In this document: positions 1-6,964 of the stretch, in pieces
Numbering within the stretch: the stretch's first letter is position 1
Layout: every line of letters begins with the position of its first letter
NCBI GenBank assembly: GCA_011372105.1
Contig: DRTT01000131.1
Location: forward strand, 1 to 8,877
DNA from: Candidatus Aerophobota bacterium
GTDB lineage: Bacteria > Aerophobota > Aerophobia > Aerophobales > B3-G15
Direction of reading: 5' to 3'
DNA length: 8,877 nt
Translations under genes and position numbers: made by a program
Notes under the pieces: generated by a model
Databases searched by the model: none
What the model was told of the DNA's origin: nothing
What the model saw: only the letters and a program-made list of their open reading frames with translations

Positions 1-220
1 AATATGGCGATTTAATGTTGTTCAAAAAAAGAACGTTTTGTTTATTTTTTTAACAAAAGAGCTTAATTGTTAACATTTTGTTTATTAATTTATCTATCGA
101 AAAATCTTTAAATACCGCTTTTTTGTAATTAATTCTTATTTTGGCACAAATTTTGCTCCTTCCTCTGCAAGAATGATAAAAGCAAATTCTAATCTCAAAA
201 ATATATAAGTTGGGGTAAAA
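1..220 (+). promoter_or_regulatory. AT-rich leader with operator-like repeats upstream of the transport/catabolic block
   Basis: This stretch holds no convincing gene on either strand. It carries a near-identical direct repeat, AACGTTTTGTTTATT (32-46) and AACATTTTGTTTATT (72-86), whose starts are 40 bp apart, close to four helical turns. Between the copies lie inverted elements: TTTTGTT (36-42) pairs with AACAAAA (52-58), and TTAACAA (50-56) pairs with TTGTTAA (67-73). Such AT-rich dyads are typical of sugar-operon repressor sites, but I cannot assign a regulator family. A clear sigma-70 promoter was not found. The best candidate, TTGCTC (153-158) with GATAAA (175-180), is weak. An 11-codon ORF (173-208) ends in frame just before the first gene and has no ribosome site. 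Calling this the operon control region is inference from position and repeats. Confidence 0.5.
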
Positions 221-1114
221 ATGAGCAACTTCACACTAAGAAAAAAGAAACGAAGGTTAGGAGTGGAATACGTAGGATATGTGTTTCTTTTACCATTTAT
301 AATTTATCTTGCTGTTTGGAAAATATTTCCAATGGCATACCTTAGTGTGCTCAGTTTTTTCAAATGGGACCTTATCTCTTCTCCAGAATTTGTGGGTCTT
401 AAAAATTATATAAGACTTGCTCATTCTGAAAAATACTGGGCTGCATTTTACCATACTTTTCTTTATATTGGAGGAGTACTGGTAATCTCTATCTCAGCTG
501 CTTTACTTCTTGCCACTTTATTTAAAGGATTAGACGTGAAAGGTCGAACTATCTTCTTAACAGCAATATTTATTCCCTACATTATCTCTGAATCAGCAGG
601 GGGGTATATGTGGATGTGGATGCTTGAGGAAGGGGGGCTAATCAATTACTACCTGACAAAATTAGGGTTTTCACCAATACACTGGCTTAGCACCCCAAAA
701 TGGGCAATGTTTTCTATAATTATGATGTCCTCCTGGAGACTAACAGGCTACAATGCAGTTATATTTTTTATAGGACTTCAAAGTATCCCAGAGATATATT
801 ATGAAGCAGCTAAAATAGATGGAGCTACAGGATTTAAAAGTTTCTGGCATATAACCTTACCCCTTGTTCGACCCATGATGTTATATGTCCTTGTAATGTC
901 CATGATAGTGGTTAGTCAAGCTTTTACCCCAATTTATGTTTTAACAGGAGGAGGACCATACGGTTCTACCGATGTTTTACTTCTGCGAACATATAATATG
1001 GCATTTGAAAATTACCAGATGGGTTATGCAAGTGCAATTTCCATGACATTATGCGTCATACTGATGATTATAATGTACATACAATTTAAGTATCTAAAAC
1101 CAGCAGAGGGTTAA
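221..1114 (+). CDS. ABC sugar transporter permease, MalF/UgpA/AraP type (CUT1)
   Basis: One of two inner-membrane subunits that form the channel of a CUT1-family carbohydrate importer. The 297-residue protein has about six hydrophobic segments (roughly 19-39, 78-100, 111-132, 160-187, 218-238, 269-289). The EAA motif that docks the ATPase is clear: EAAKIDGA at 195-202, followed by LP at 213-214. The TGGGP motif at 242-246 is typical of the UgpA/MalF partner. The basic N-terminus (RKKKRR, 7-12) suits a cytoplasmic start. The ATG is preceded by GGGG at 212-215, a modest ribosome site, and an in-frame stop at 206-208 prevents a longer start. Four stop codons in a row (TAA TGA TAA TAA, 1112-1123) end the gene. 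The second permease follows 24 bp later. Family and role are secure. The substrate is unknown and is inferred from the downstream enzymes to be a sugar acid or a precursor of one. Confidence 0.95.
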   Translation: MSNFTLRKKKRRLGVEYVGYVFLLPFIIYLAVWKIFPMAYLSVLSFFKWDLISSPEFVGLKNYIRLAHSEKYWAAFYHTFLYIGGVLVISISAALLLATLFKGLDVKGRTIFLTAIFIPYIISESAGGYMWMWMLEEGGLINYYLTKLGFSPIHWLSTPKWAMFSIIMMSSWRLTGYNAVIFFIGLQSIPEIYYEAAKIDGATGFKSFWHITLPLVRPMMLYVLVMSMIVVSQAFTPIYVLTGGGPYGSTDVLLLRTYNMAFENYQMGYASAISMTLCVILMIIMYIQFKYLKPAEG

Positions 1115-1138
1115 TGATAATAACAAAAGGAGAGTAAG

Positions 1139-2008
1139 ATGCTCAGTTATTCTCATTATAATCTTTTAAAAAAGATAGCAATGTATGTAATACTGGGAAT
1201 TATTTCATTCATATTTTTGGCTCCTTTTTTGTGGGCAGTTTCCACCTCACTTAAACTTCCAGAAGATGTTTTTGCAAAGACTCCTCAATGGATACCTACT
1301 CCACCAACGTTAGAAGTCTACAAAAACGTCTTAAATCCAAGAGGAGCAATAACAGCTCAGGGCTATTACGCTGATCCCTTTGCTTTATATCTTCTTAACA
1401 GCTTTATAGTAGCTATCTGTGTAACCGCTGGAAATCTTGTTATTGGTTCCTTAGCAGCTTATGGTTTTTCCCGCCTTAAGTTTCCTGGAAGAGATGTGTT
1501 GTTTACTATAGCGATGGTAAGTTTGTTAATTCCAATAGTAGCAACGCTTATCCCCAGATTTATCATTGTAAGAACATTTAGATGGATAGACACTTATCAA
1601 GGTCTGATAGGTCCATATATAGCAGGATCTGCCTCTACCTTTCTCTTAAGACAGTATTTTTTAACTATACCGATGGAATTGGAAGAAGCGGCTAAAATAG
1701 ATGGTGCATCTGTATGGCAAAGATACTGGCATGTTATTTTACCCAATGCGGTGCCAGCACTTTTGACTGTATTTATATTCATGTTTATTTTTAGCTGGAA
1801 TCTTTTTCTGTGGCCATTAATAGTTACAAGTTCCAAAGAAATGAGGGTAGTTACCATAGGGCTTGTGTATATGCGGGGTACTGTTTTTACTGATTACAGA
1901 ATCTTAATGTGTGGAGCGGTACTTTCGGCACTACCAGCAATAATTCTTTTTATATTCCTGCAAAGATACTACCTGAAGGGTATAGCAATGACAGGATTGA
2001 AGTTTTAA
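1139..2008 (+). CDS. ABC sugar transporter permease, MalG/UgpE/AraQ type (CUT1)
   Basis: The partner permease of the upstream gene, 289 residues, with about six membrane segments. Typical MalG-family blocks are visible: a periplasmic loop after the first segment, NSFIVA (87-92), AAYGFSRLKFPGRD (106-119), and the EAA motif EAAKIDGA (183-190) with LP at 201-202. The short tail ending LKGIAMTGLKF (279-289) matches the usual C-terminal form of these permeases. A good ribosome site, AAAGGAGAG (1126-1134), sits 4 bp before the ATG. It should form a heterodimer with the first permease and bind an ATPase that is not encoded in this window. The substrate cannot be read from the sequence. Confidence 0.95.
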   Translation: MLSYSHYNLLKKIAMYVILGIISFIFLAPFLWAVSTSLKLPEDVFAKTPQWIPTPPTLEVYKNVLNPRGAITAQGYYADPFALYLLNSFIVAICVTAGNLVIGSLAAYGFSRLKFPGRDVLFTIAMVSLLIPIVATLIPRFIIVRTFRWIDTYQGLIGPYIAGSASTFLLRQYFLTIPMELEEAAKIDGASVWQRYWHVILPNAVPALLTVFIFMFIFSWNLFLWPLIVTSSKEMRVVTIGLVYMRGTVFTDYRILMCGAVLSALPAIILFIFLQRYYLKGIAMTGLKF

Positions 2009-2060
2009 CACCTACCTCCCTTAATTTAATTGGGGAAAGGGAGAGAAAAAGGAGGTGATG
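2009..2060 (+). promoter_or_regulatory. RNA hairpin containing a perfect anti-SD complement without a gene
   Basis: Directly after the stop of permease 2, CACCT (2009-2013) can pair with AGGTG (2053-2057), and inside it CTCCCTT (2016-2022) pairs perfectly with AAGGGAG (2037-2043). The 3' side holds AAAGGAGGTGAT (2048-2059), which matches the full 12-base bacterial anti-Shine-Dalgarno tail, yet no start codon lies at a useful distance. The binding-protein gene starts 55 bp later with its own ribosome site. No U-run follows, so this is not a normal intrinsic terminator. It could be an mRNA processing or stability element, or a ribosome standby site that sets the level of the binding protein relative to the permeases (inference). 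Confidence 0.45.
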
Positions 2061-2114
2061 GTCAATAAAAAATATAGACAAAGAATTAAGTAAATAAGCT
2101 AAAAGGAGGAATTT

Positions 2115-3449
2115 ATGCGGATAAAAAGATTAGTGAGAGTGGTTACCTTGGTTTTCCTCATACTTTCACTAAGTGGTATTTGTTTTGCAAGTACATATTC
2201 CTTATTTGGCCCTGTTGATACCAAGTCCAAATACGACCTCAGAATCTACGACGATACCGATTGGGTGATTATGCCCTGGTACAGTGAACTTAAAAAAGTC
2301 TTTGAACAAATGTTTCCAAATATACAGGTTAAGCCCATAGGAGTTCCCTGTTCTGAAATGGAAAGAAAGCTTCTCACTGATGTTGCAGCAGGCAATCCCC
2401 CTGATCTTCCACGAAGCATGTATAGACTTGGTGCTCTTGCTGAAAGAGGTATGTTTATGGATTTGACAGAAGTTGTAAAACACTGGCCCCGCAGCTTGGA
2501 TTTTAATCCTGCCTCTTTGGCTCTGGGGAAACATAATGGGAGACAGTATGGAATTCCTGAGGGACAGTTCATTCTGCAACAGGTCTTCTATAACAAAAAA
2601 CACTTTAAAAAAGCTGGATTACCCTTTTATGAGCCAAGTGCCAGAGTTGACTGGAATGAATATATGCAAATTTTGAAAAAACTTAAAGCTGCATTTGCTG
2701 GAGAAGAAGGGTATTATCCCACCTGTATAGCAACTACCTGGGATAAAAACGGTTTTTCCTACATACTCTATCAAAATGGTGGACGCTGGTGGTCAGATGA
2801 CTATGAAACTCCTATGTGGACCTCTCCTGAAGCTATTGAAGCCTTTAAATGGTATGTGAATATTTACAGACAGGGATACAGCCCTCGTCCAAACCCTGGA
2901 GTGTCAGGTTTTAAACAAAAAGAAAGACTATTCTGGCAGGAAAAGGTGTCAATGATTATAGAAGCAATGCATGAACCTCGCGCTTTTCCAGCCAATGCTC
3001 CTAACCTCGTAGGAGAAGATAAATGGGGAACCTTTACACTTGTTGCCCCAGGAAAAGAACCTTTTGAATTCTCGTGGGATTGGACTCACGTCATTACAAA
3101 AAATGCCCCTCATCCTGCAGCAGCTTGGGCTTGGATTGAACTTTGCTGTACAGATTGGGGAGCAAAGAAAATAATGAGAGATTCAAAATACTTCCCAACA
3201 ATAAGAGGTTTAACCGAGGAGCTCTTAAAGGAAGGTATCTACTCAAGGCAAATTGCAGAATGGTACAGGTCTGTCGAACCTTATGTAAGGATGAGAGATG
3301 ATGCTCTGGTTAACTATAAGTATCCGGAGACAGAGGAGATAATTCAGGCAATGTGTGAAAAGATGATGTATGGGATAAAAGATATAGAGACTCTGGCTGA
3401 AGAAGCGAAAAAGGAAGCTCTTGAACTCATCAGGAGTAAAAAAGGTTAA
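2115..3449 (+). CDS. Exported ABC transporter solute-binding protein (family 1, sugar type)
   Basis: The extracytoplasmic receptor that captures the substrate and delivers it to the two permeases. It has 444 residues, a normal length for CUT1 binding proteins. A signal peptide is clear: basic MRIKR, a hydrophobic core at 6-22, and a likely signal peptidase I site after CFA at 23-25. Cys23 is preceded by Ser-Gly-Ile, which does not fit a lipobox, so a lipoprotein is unlikely. The mature part has the usual early pattern of this family: a stretch around WYSELKKVFEQMFPNIQV, then AAGNPPDL (91-98). It is rich in Trp and Tyr, as expected for carbohydrate binding. The ribosome site AAAAGGAGGA (2101-2110) is strong. 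The gene lies after the permeases rather than before them, and hairpins flank it on both sides. The ligand is unknown. Confidence 0.9.
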   Translation: MRIKRLVRVVTLVFLILSLSGICFASTYSLFGPVDTKSKYDLRIYDDTDWVIMPWYSELKKVFEQMFPNIQVKPIGVPCSEMERKLLTDVAAGNPPDLPRSMYRLGALAERGMFMDLTEVVKHWPRSLDFNPASLALGKHNGRQYGIPEGQFILQQVFYNKKHFKKAGLPFYEPSARVDWNEYMQILKKLKAAFAGEEGYYPTCIATTWDKNGFSYILYQNGGRWWSDDYETPMWTSPEAIEAFKWYVNIYRQGYSPRPNPGVSGFKQKERLFWQEKVSMIIEAMHEPRAFPANAPNLVGEDKWGTFTLVAPGKEPFEFSWDWTHVITKNAPHPAAAWAWIELCCTDWGAKKIMRDSKYFPTIRGLTEELLKEGIYSRQIAEWYRSVEPYVRMRDDALVNYKYPETEEIIQAMCEKMMYGIKDIETLAEEAKKEALELIRSKKG

Positions 3450-3464
3450 AAATTCAAAGGAAAG

Positions 3465-3495
3465 TGGCCTGGATTGGTTAATCCAATCCAGGCCA
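3465..3495 (+). repeat. Perfect 13-bp inverted repeat (stem-loop) between binding-protein and aldolase genes
   Basis: TGGCCTGGATTGG (3465-3477) is followed by the loop TTAAT and then its exact complement CCAATCCAGGCCA (3483-3495). It starts 16 bp after the stop of the binding-protein gene. The downstream bases are A-rich (TAAAAGAAAAAATAAAGG) rather than T-rich, so it lacks the U-tract of an intrinsic terminator in this direction. The likely role is a 3'-end stabiliser or partial attenuator that separates high expression of the binding protein from lower expression of the enzymes, as known for other sugar-transport operons (inference). A protein-binding DNA site is the alternative. The aldolase gene has its own ribosome site 14 bp after the stem. 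Confidence 0.75.
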
Positions 3496-3521
3496 TAAAA
3501 GAAAAAATAAAGGAGTAGAGA

Positions 3522-4463
3522 ATGGAAATAGAGAGGTTAAAAAGGGTTTTAAAAGGCGTTTGTGTGGTGATGGTAACTCCCTTTGACGAAAAGCTAAATG
3601 TAGACATTGATAGCTTAAGAAGGCAGGTCAGGTTTATTGTAGACAATGGAATAAAAGAAGGACGAGGAGTCATTATCTCTACGGGAAGCACGGGAGAATG
3701 CCCCATGCTAACCATAGAAGAGAGAAAGAAAATTCTTGAAGTCATAGTAGAAGAGGCAAGAGGAGAAGTTCCGATCATAGCAGGATGTAACCACACAAGC
3801 ACTTTAAAGGTTATAGAGCTTGTCAAACACGCAGAATCAGTTGGTGCAAGCGGGGCTATGATTAGTCCTCCCTATTATTGGGCTCCAACCGAGGAAGTGA
3901 TTATTGAGCATTATAAGACTATTGCAAAAGCTACAAAGCTTGGCATTACGGTTTACAACAATCATTTTGCTTCTCAAGTAGATATTCCTCTCTCTGTGTT
4001 AAAAAAACTTATTGAGATTGATAACATTGTGGGTTTTAAAGAAAATACCCCCCTTATTAGCAAATTAATTCAGGTGGTTAAAGAAATAGGAGATAAGGTA
4101 AATGTAATAAATGGCAGTGGAGAAAGAAATGAACCTTTTGCTTCCTTTATAGGAGTTAAAGGAGTTGTATCTGCACTTGCTAATTTTGCACCTAAAACTG
4201 CTCTCAGTATGTATGAGGCAGAGAGTAGAGGAGATTATGAAAAAGCAAAGAAAATTCACTCTGACCTTATGCCTCTTTTTAAAACTATATGGTGGAGAAA
4301 AGACGGTGATAGCTCTCGCTATATAAGTTATGTAAAAGAAGCTATGAAAATGATGGGTATAATATCACATAGTAACGTTAGACCTCCTATTTTGCCCTTA
4401 AAAGAAGAGGAAAGACAAAAACTTGAAAAAGCACTAAAGGCGGTAGAATTTTTAAAAGAGTAA
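3522..4463 (+). CDS. DapA/NAL-superfamily class I aldolase or lyase, probably on a sugar-acid-derived keto acid
   Basis: A 313-residue TIM-barrel enzyme of the dihydrodipicolinate synthase / N-acetylneuraminate lyase family, which forms a Schiff base between a lysine and a 2-keto acid. Visible residues: the carboxylate-binding GSTGE loop (55-59), the tyrosine pair Tyr118-Tyr119, the catalytic Tyr145 in VYNN, and the Schiff-base Lys173 in VGFKENT. The C-terminal RPPILPL (287-293) is typical. True lysine-pathway DapA has YNxPxRT with an arginine for the second carboxylate. Here the segment is YNNHFAS, with Ala150 at the Arg position, so lysine synthesis is unlikely. The gene sits in a sugar-acid operon with a good ribosome site, AAAGGAG (3509-3515). 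The likely role is reversible cleavage of a 2-keto(-3-deoxy) acid to pyruvate or a similar keto acid plus an aldehyde (inference). Family is certain, substrate is not. Confidence 0.88.
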   Translation: MEIERLKRVLKGVCVVMVTPFDEKLNVDIDSLRRQVRFIVDNGIKEGRGVIISTGSTGECPMLTIEERKKILEVIVEEARGEVPIIAGCNHTSTLKVIELVKHAESVGASGAMISPPYYWAPTEEVIIEHYKTIAKATKLGITVYNNHFASQVDIPLSVLKKLIEIDNIVGFKENTPLISKLIQVVKEIGDKVNVINGSGERNEPFASFIGVKGVVSALANFAPKTALSMYEAESRGDYEKAKKIHSDLMPLFKTIWWRKDGDSSRYISYVKEAMKMMGIISHSNVRPPILPLKEEERQKLEKALKAVEFLKE

Positions 4464-4493
4464 AGAGTAAAATATAACTCAAGGATCTTATAA

Positions 4494-5654
4494 ATGGAAA
4501 TAAAAACTTTTTCTTTTCGTGCTCCGGGAGTTACAATCTTTGGCAGAGGAACAAGTAAAGATACAGGACCAAGAGCAAAGCAACTTGGTGCTCGCAAGGT
4601 TTCGATAATTACTGACAAGAACATTGTTAATGTGGGAATTGCAGAAAAAATTGTCCAATCAATTCGATCTGCTAATCTGGAGGTTAATTTATTTGATGAA
4701 ATTGAGGGGGAACCAGACATTGACATGATTGAAAATTGTGTCAGAGCAGTAAGAGAAGAAAGCCCCGAAGTAATAGTAGGACTGGGTGGAGGAAGCTGTA
4801 TGGACGCTGCTAAAGTGGTTGCTATTTTACTCAAGTACGGGGGGAAAGTTTGTGATTATATAGGTACAGAGAAGGTGCCAGGTAAAGGGCTTCCAGTAAT
4901 CTTACTTCCAACAACAGCAGGAACTGGAGCAGAGGCAACTCCTAATGCTATCGTTACAAACAAATCCATAAAACTTAAACAGGCTGTCGTAAGTACATAC
5001 CTTTTACCAGATGTTGCTATAGTTGACCCTTCTTTTACAGACACCCTTCCTCCAAAAGTTACAGCATTTACAGGGCTTGATGCTTTCACCCACGCTTTTG
5101 AATGTTACATATGCAAAAAAGCATCTCCATTAACAGACATTATAGCCTTAGAAGCTATAGGGCTTATCGCTCAAAACTTAAGAGAAGTTATAAAAAACCC
5201 GGATAATAAACAGGCAAGAGACAAATTAGCTCTTGGTAGCTTATTGGGTGGAATAGCTATTACGAATTCAGGGACTGGAGGAGTACATGCTCTTGCTTAT
5301 CCTCTTGGTGGGACATTTGGAATACCTCATGGTCTGGCTAATGCTATAATGTTGCCCTGGGTCAGCGAATTTAACATGCCAGCATGTATTCACAAGTTTG
5401 CTCAAGTAGCTGAAAAGATGGGAGAAAACACGAAAAATCTATCCCCAGAAGAAGCAGCAATAAAAGCAGTATCGGCAATAAAAAAACTGGTTGAAGATAT
5501 GCCAATTCCCTCAAGACTTAGAGATGTAGGGATAGAAAAGGAGGATATTCCCAGGCTAACAGACCTTGCTTCCGAAGTAAAAAGACTTCTTGATAATAAT
5601 CCACGAGAACTTGGAGTCTCAGAGATTAGAAAAATCTATGAAAAAGCGTTTTAA
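4494..5654 (+). CDS. Iron-containing (group III) alcohol dehydrogenase
   Basis: An NAD(P)-dependent alcohol/aldehyde oxidoreductase of 386 residues, full length for the family. The nucleotide-binding motif GGGSCMDAAK is at 98-107 and the second conserved block TTAGTGAEAT at 140-149. All four expected metal ligands are present: Asp196 and His200 in GLDAFTH, His265 in GGVHALAYP, and His279 in GIPHG. The enzyme should therefore be active and bind iron or a similar divalent metal. The ribosome site AAGGAT (4481-4486) lies 7 bp before the ATG. The gene follows the aldolase by 30 bp and precedes the kinase by 8 bp, so it is clearly co-transcribed. In this setting it most likely reduces the aldehyde released by the aldolase (for example glycolaldehyde, lactaldehyde or glyceraldehyde), or oxidises the matching alcohol. 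Substrate choice is inference. Confidence 0.93.
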   Translation: MEIKTFSFRAPGVTIFGRGTSKDTGPRAKQLGARKVSIITDKNIVNVGIAEKIVQSIRSANLEVNLFDEIEGEPDIDMIENCVRAVREESPEVIVGLGGGSCMDAAKVVAILLKYGGKVCDYIGTEKVPGKGLPVILLPTTAGTGAEATPNAIVTNKSIKLKQAVVSTYLLPDVAIVDPSFTDTLPPKVTAFTGLDAFTHAFECYICKKASPLTDIIALEAIGLIAQNLREVIKNPDNKQARDKLALGSLLGGIAITNSGTGGVHALAYPLGGTFGIPHGLANAIMLPWVSEFNMPACIHKFAQVAEKMGENTKNLSPEEAAIKAVSAIKKLVEDMPIPSRLRDVGIEKEDIPRLTDLASEVKRLLDNNPRELGVSEIRKIYEKAF

Positions 5655-5662
5655 GGTATTCA

Positions 5663-6964
5663 ATGCTTAAAATAAGAGATTACCGTAAAGAACAGGTGGC
5701 GGCAATCGCAGATGACCTGACGGGGGCAGGGGAGATTGGTTCAATTCTTGCTGAAAATAATAAAAAATCTCTGGTAATAAACGAGGGATTGGAAAAGGAT
5801 GATATCGAGAGATTAACTTCAGAATATGAGGGAATTGTTATTAATCTTAATACTCGCAGTTTAAACCCGCAGAATGCCTACAGCAAAACAAAATACTTTC
5901 TTGAAACTTTCCCCGGTATAAAAGATAGGCTAATTTACAAAAAGATAGATTCAACCCTCCGAGGGAACCTGGTGGAAGAGATTGAAGCAATTCTTGATTT
6001 AAAGTGCTGTGATGCTATTCTTTTTGCTCCCGCCCTGCCAAGACTTGAAAGAATAACAGTAGGAGGGTATCATCTCGTAAACCGGCTACCTGTTGTTAGA
6101 AGTTATTACGCAAAAGGAACTTTTAGTAATCTCCAAAGCTCCTACCTTCTCGCTCTTTTTTCTGAAAAAAGTAAATACAGGACTGGAAGAATCCCCATTG
6201 CTACAGTGGAAAAAGGACCTGAGAAAATAATAGACAGTATAGAATTTTACCACGAAAAAGGTGTTAAAATTCTCTTAAGTGATGCTTGCACAGATGAAGA
6301 CCTGTACAATATAAAGGAAGCTATATTAAACGTTAATGTAGGTATTATCCCTGTGGGCTCATCTGGTCTTTTCTACCAGTTTTTCCCGGAGAAAAAGGAG
6401 GAAATTCCTCTTTCTCCACCCTGCCTTGTAGTATGCGGTTCTCTTAACAAAATTACCCGCAAACAGGTGGAAAAACTTAGAGAAAAAGAAAGTGTAGAAT
6501 ATATTGAACTTGATTTATCCGGAATATTTACAGAAAATGAAAAAAAAGAAAAATATATCAAACCAGCAAGAGAAATCTTGAGAAAAGGGTGTACTTTAAT
6601 TCTTGCCACTCCCCCAAAGGAGTGTAAAATATATCAGAACAAACTTTTCAGAAAAAAGATAAGCGAACTTCTTGGCAATCTCACTGCTGAAATAGTAAAA
6701 AGTTGTAAATTGTGCGGTCTAATACTTACAGGAGGAAGCACAGCTTTATCGGTAATGAATAAGTTAGAAACAAAAGGTGTGGAGGTAAAAAAGGACATTG
6801 ATTTTTTGATTCCTGCAGGCATTTTTAAAGGAGGCCCCTTTGAGGGACTACCTGTTGTAACAAAGGCAGGTGGATTTGGAGGAGAGGATGTTCTTATAAA
6901 AGCGGTAAAATATCTAAAAGAGGAGTACTACAAACAAAAAGACAAGGAGGTAAAAGTTGAATAA
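5663..6964 (+). CDS. Four-carbon acid sugar kinase, DUF1537 (DtnK/OtnK) family
   Basis: An ATP-dependent kinase that phosphorylates four-carbon acid sugars such as threonate, erythronate or 3-oxo-tetronate on O4. The 433-residue length is normal. The N-terminal substrate domain shows ADDLTGA (16-22), KKIDSTLRGN (93-102) and FAPALPRLERITVGGYHLVN (121-140). The C-terminal nucleotide domain shows LTGGSTA (355-361) and VTKAGGFGG (399-407). Two points are unusual: the usual GGDT is GGST here, and the Asp-Pro element that normally follows the GxHLVN block is replaced by AKGTFSNL (150-157). The ribosome site AAGGT overlaps the stop of the dehydrogenase gene, and the end of this gene overlaps the next one by 8 bp, so translation is coupled. 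With a PdxA2-like partner and no OtnC or OtnI gene nearby, direct phosphorylation of a D-threonate or D-erythronate type acid is the best guess. Confidence 0.92.
   Translation: MLKIRDYRKEQVAAIADDLTGAGEIGSILAENNKKSLVINEGLEKDDIERLTSEYEGIVINLNTRSLNPQNAYSKTKYFLETFPGIKDRLIYKKIDSTLRGNLVEEIEAILDLKCCDAILFAPALPRLERITVGGYHLVNRLPVVRSYYAKGTFSNLQSSYLLALFSEKSKYRTGRIPIATVEKGPEKIIDSIEFYHEKGVKILLSDACTDEDLYNIKEAILNVNVGIIPVGSSGLFYQFFPEKKEEIPLSPPCLVVCGSLNKITRKQVEKLREKESVEYIELDLSGIFTENEKKEKYIKPAREILRKGCTLILATPPKECKIYQNKLFRKKISELLGNLTAEIVKSCKLCGLILTGGSTALSVMNKLETKGVEVKKDIDFLIPAGIFKGGPFEGLPVVTKAGGFGGEDVLIKAVKYLKEEYYKQKDKEVKVE
6944..6959 (+). promoter_or_regulatory. Ribosome site that sets a TTG start for the PdxA2-like gene
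   Basis: AAGGAGG (6944-6950) lies inside the 3' end of the kinase gene, 6 bp before TTG at 6957-6959. Starting at TTG gives MNNFKPLIGITMGDPAGIGPE, the normal N-terminus of PdxA proteins. The next ATG (6990) would delete part of the conserved GITMGDPAG motif. The TTG start is therefore well supported and creates an 8-bp overlap with the kinase gene. Confidence 0.85.

Noticed and set aside
173..208. 11-codon leader peptide before the first permease
   Set aside because: No ribosome site and no run of regulatory codons. The frame only shows that the permease cannot start further upstream.
2058..2093. Short ORF directly after the perfect anti-SD match
   Set aside because: The ATG overlaps the anti-SD match itself, so a ribosome could not use both. 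The 11-codon Lys-rich product has no support.
2202..2603. Long antisense open frame opposite the binding-protein gene
   Set aside because: No ribosome site, no recognisable motif, and it is fully explained as a shadow of a well-supported gene. The same holds for the antisense frames at 1597-1857, 3446-3826, 4328-4834, 4856-5089 and 7128-7469.
3465..3495. Intrinsic transcription terminator
   Set aside because: The stem is strong, but A-rich sequence follows it on the plus strand and no T-run exists on the minus-strand side. The gene after it lacks a visible promoter, so read-through is expected.
3522..4463. Lysine-biosynthesis dihydrodipicolinate synthase (dapA)
   Set aside because: The arginine of the YNxPxR motif is missing and all neighbours belong to sugar-acid use.
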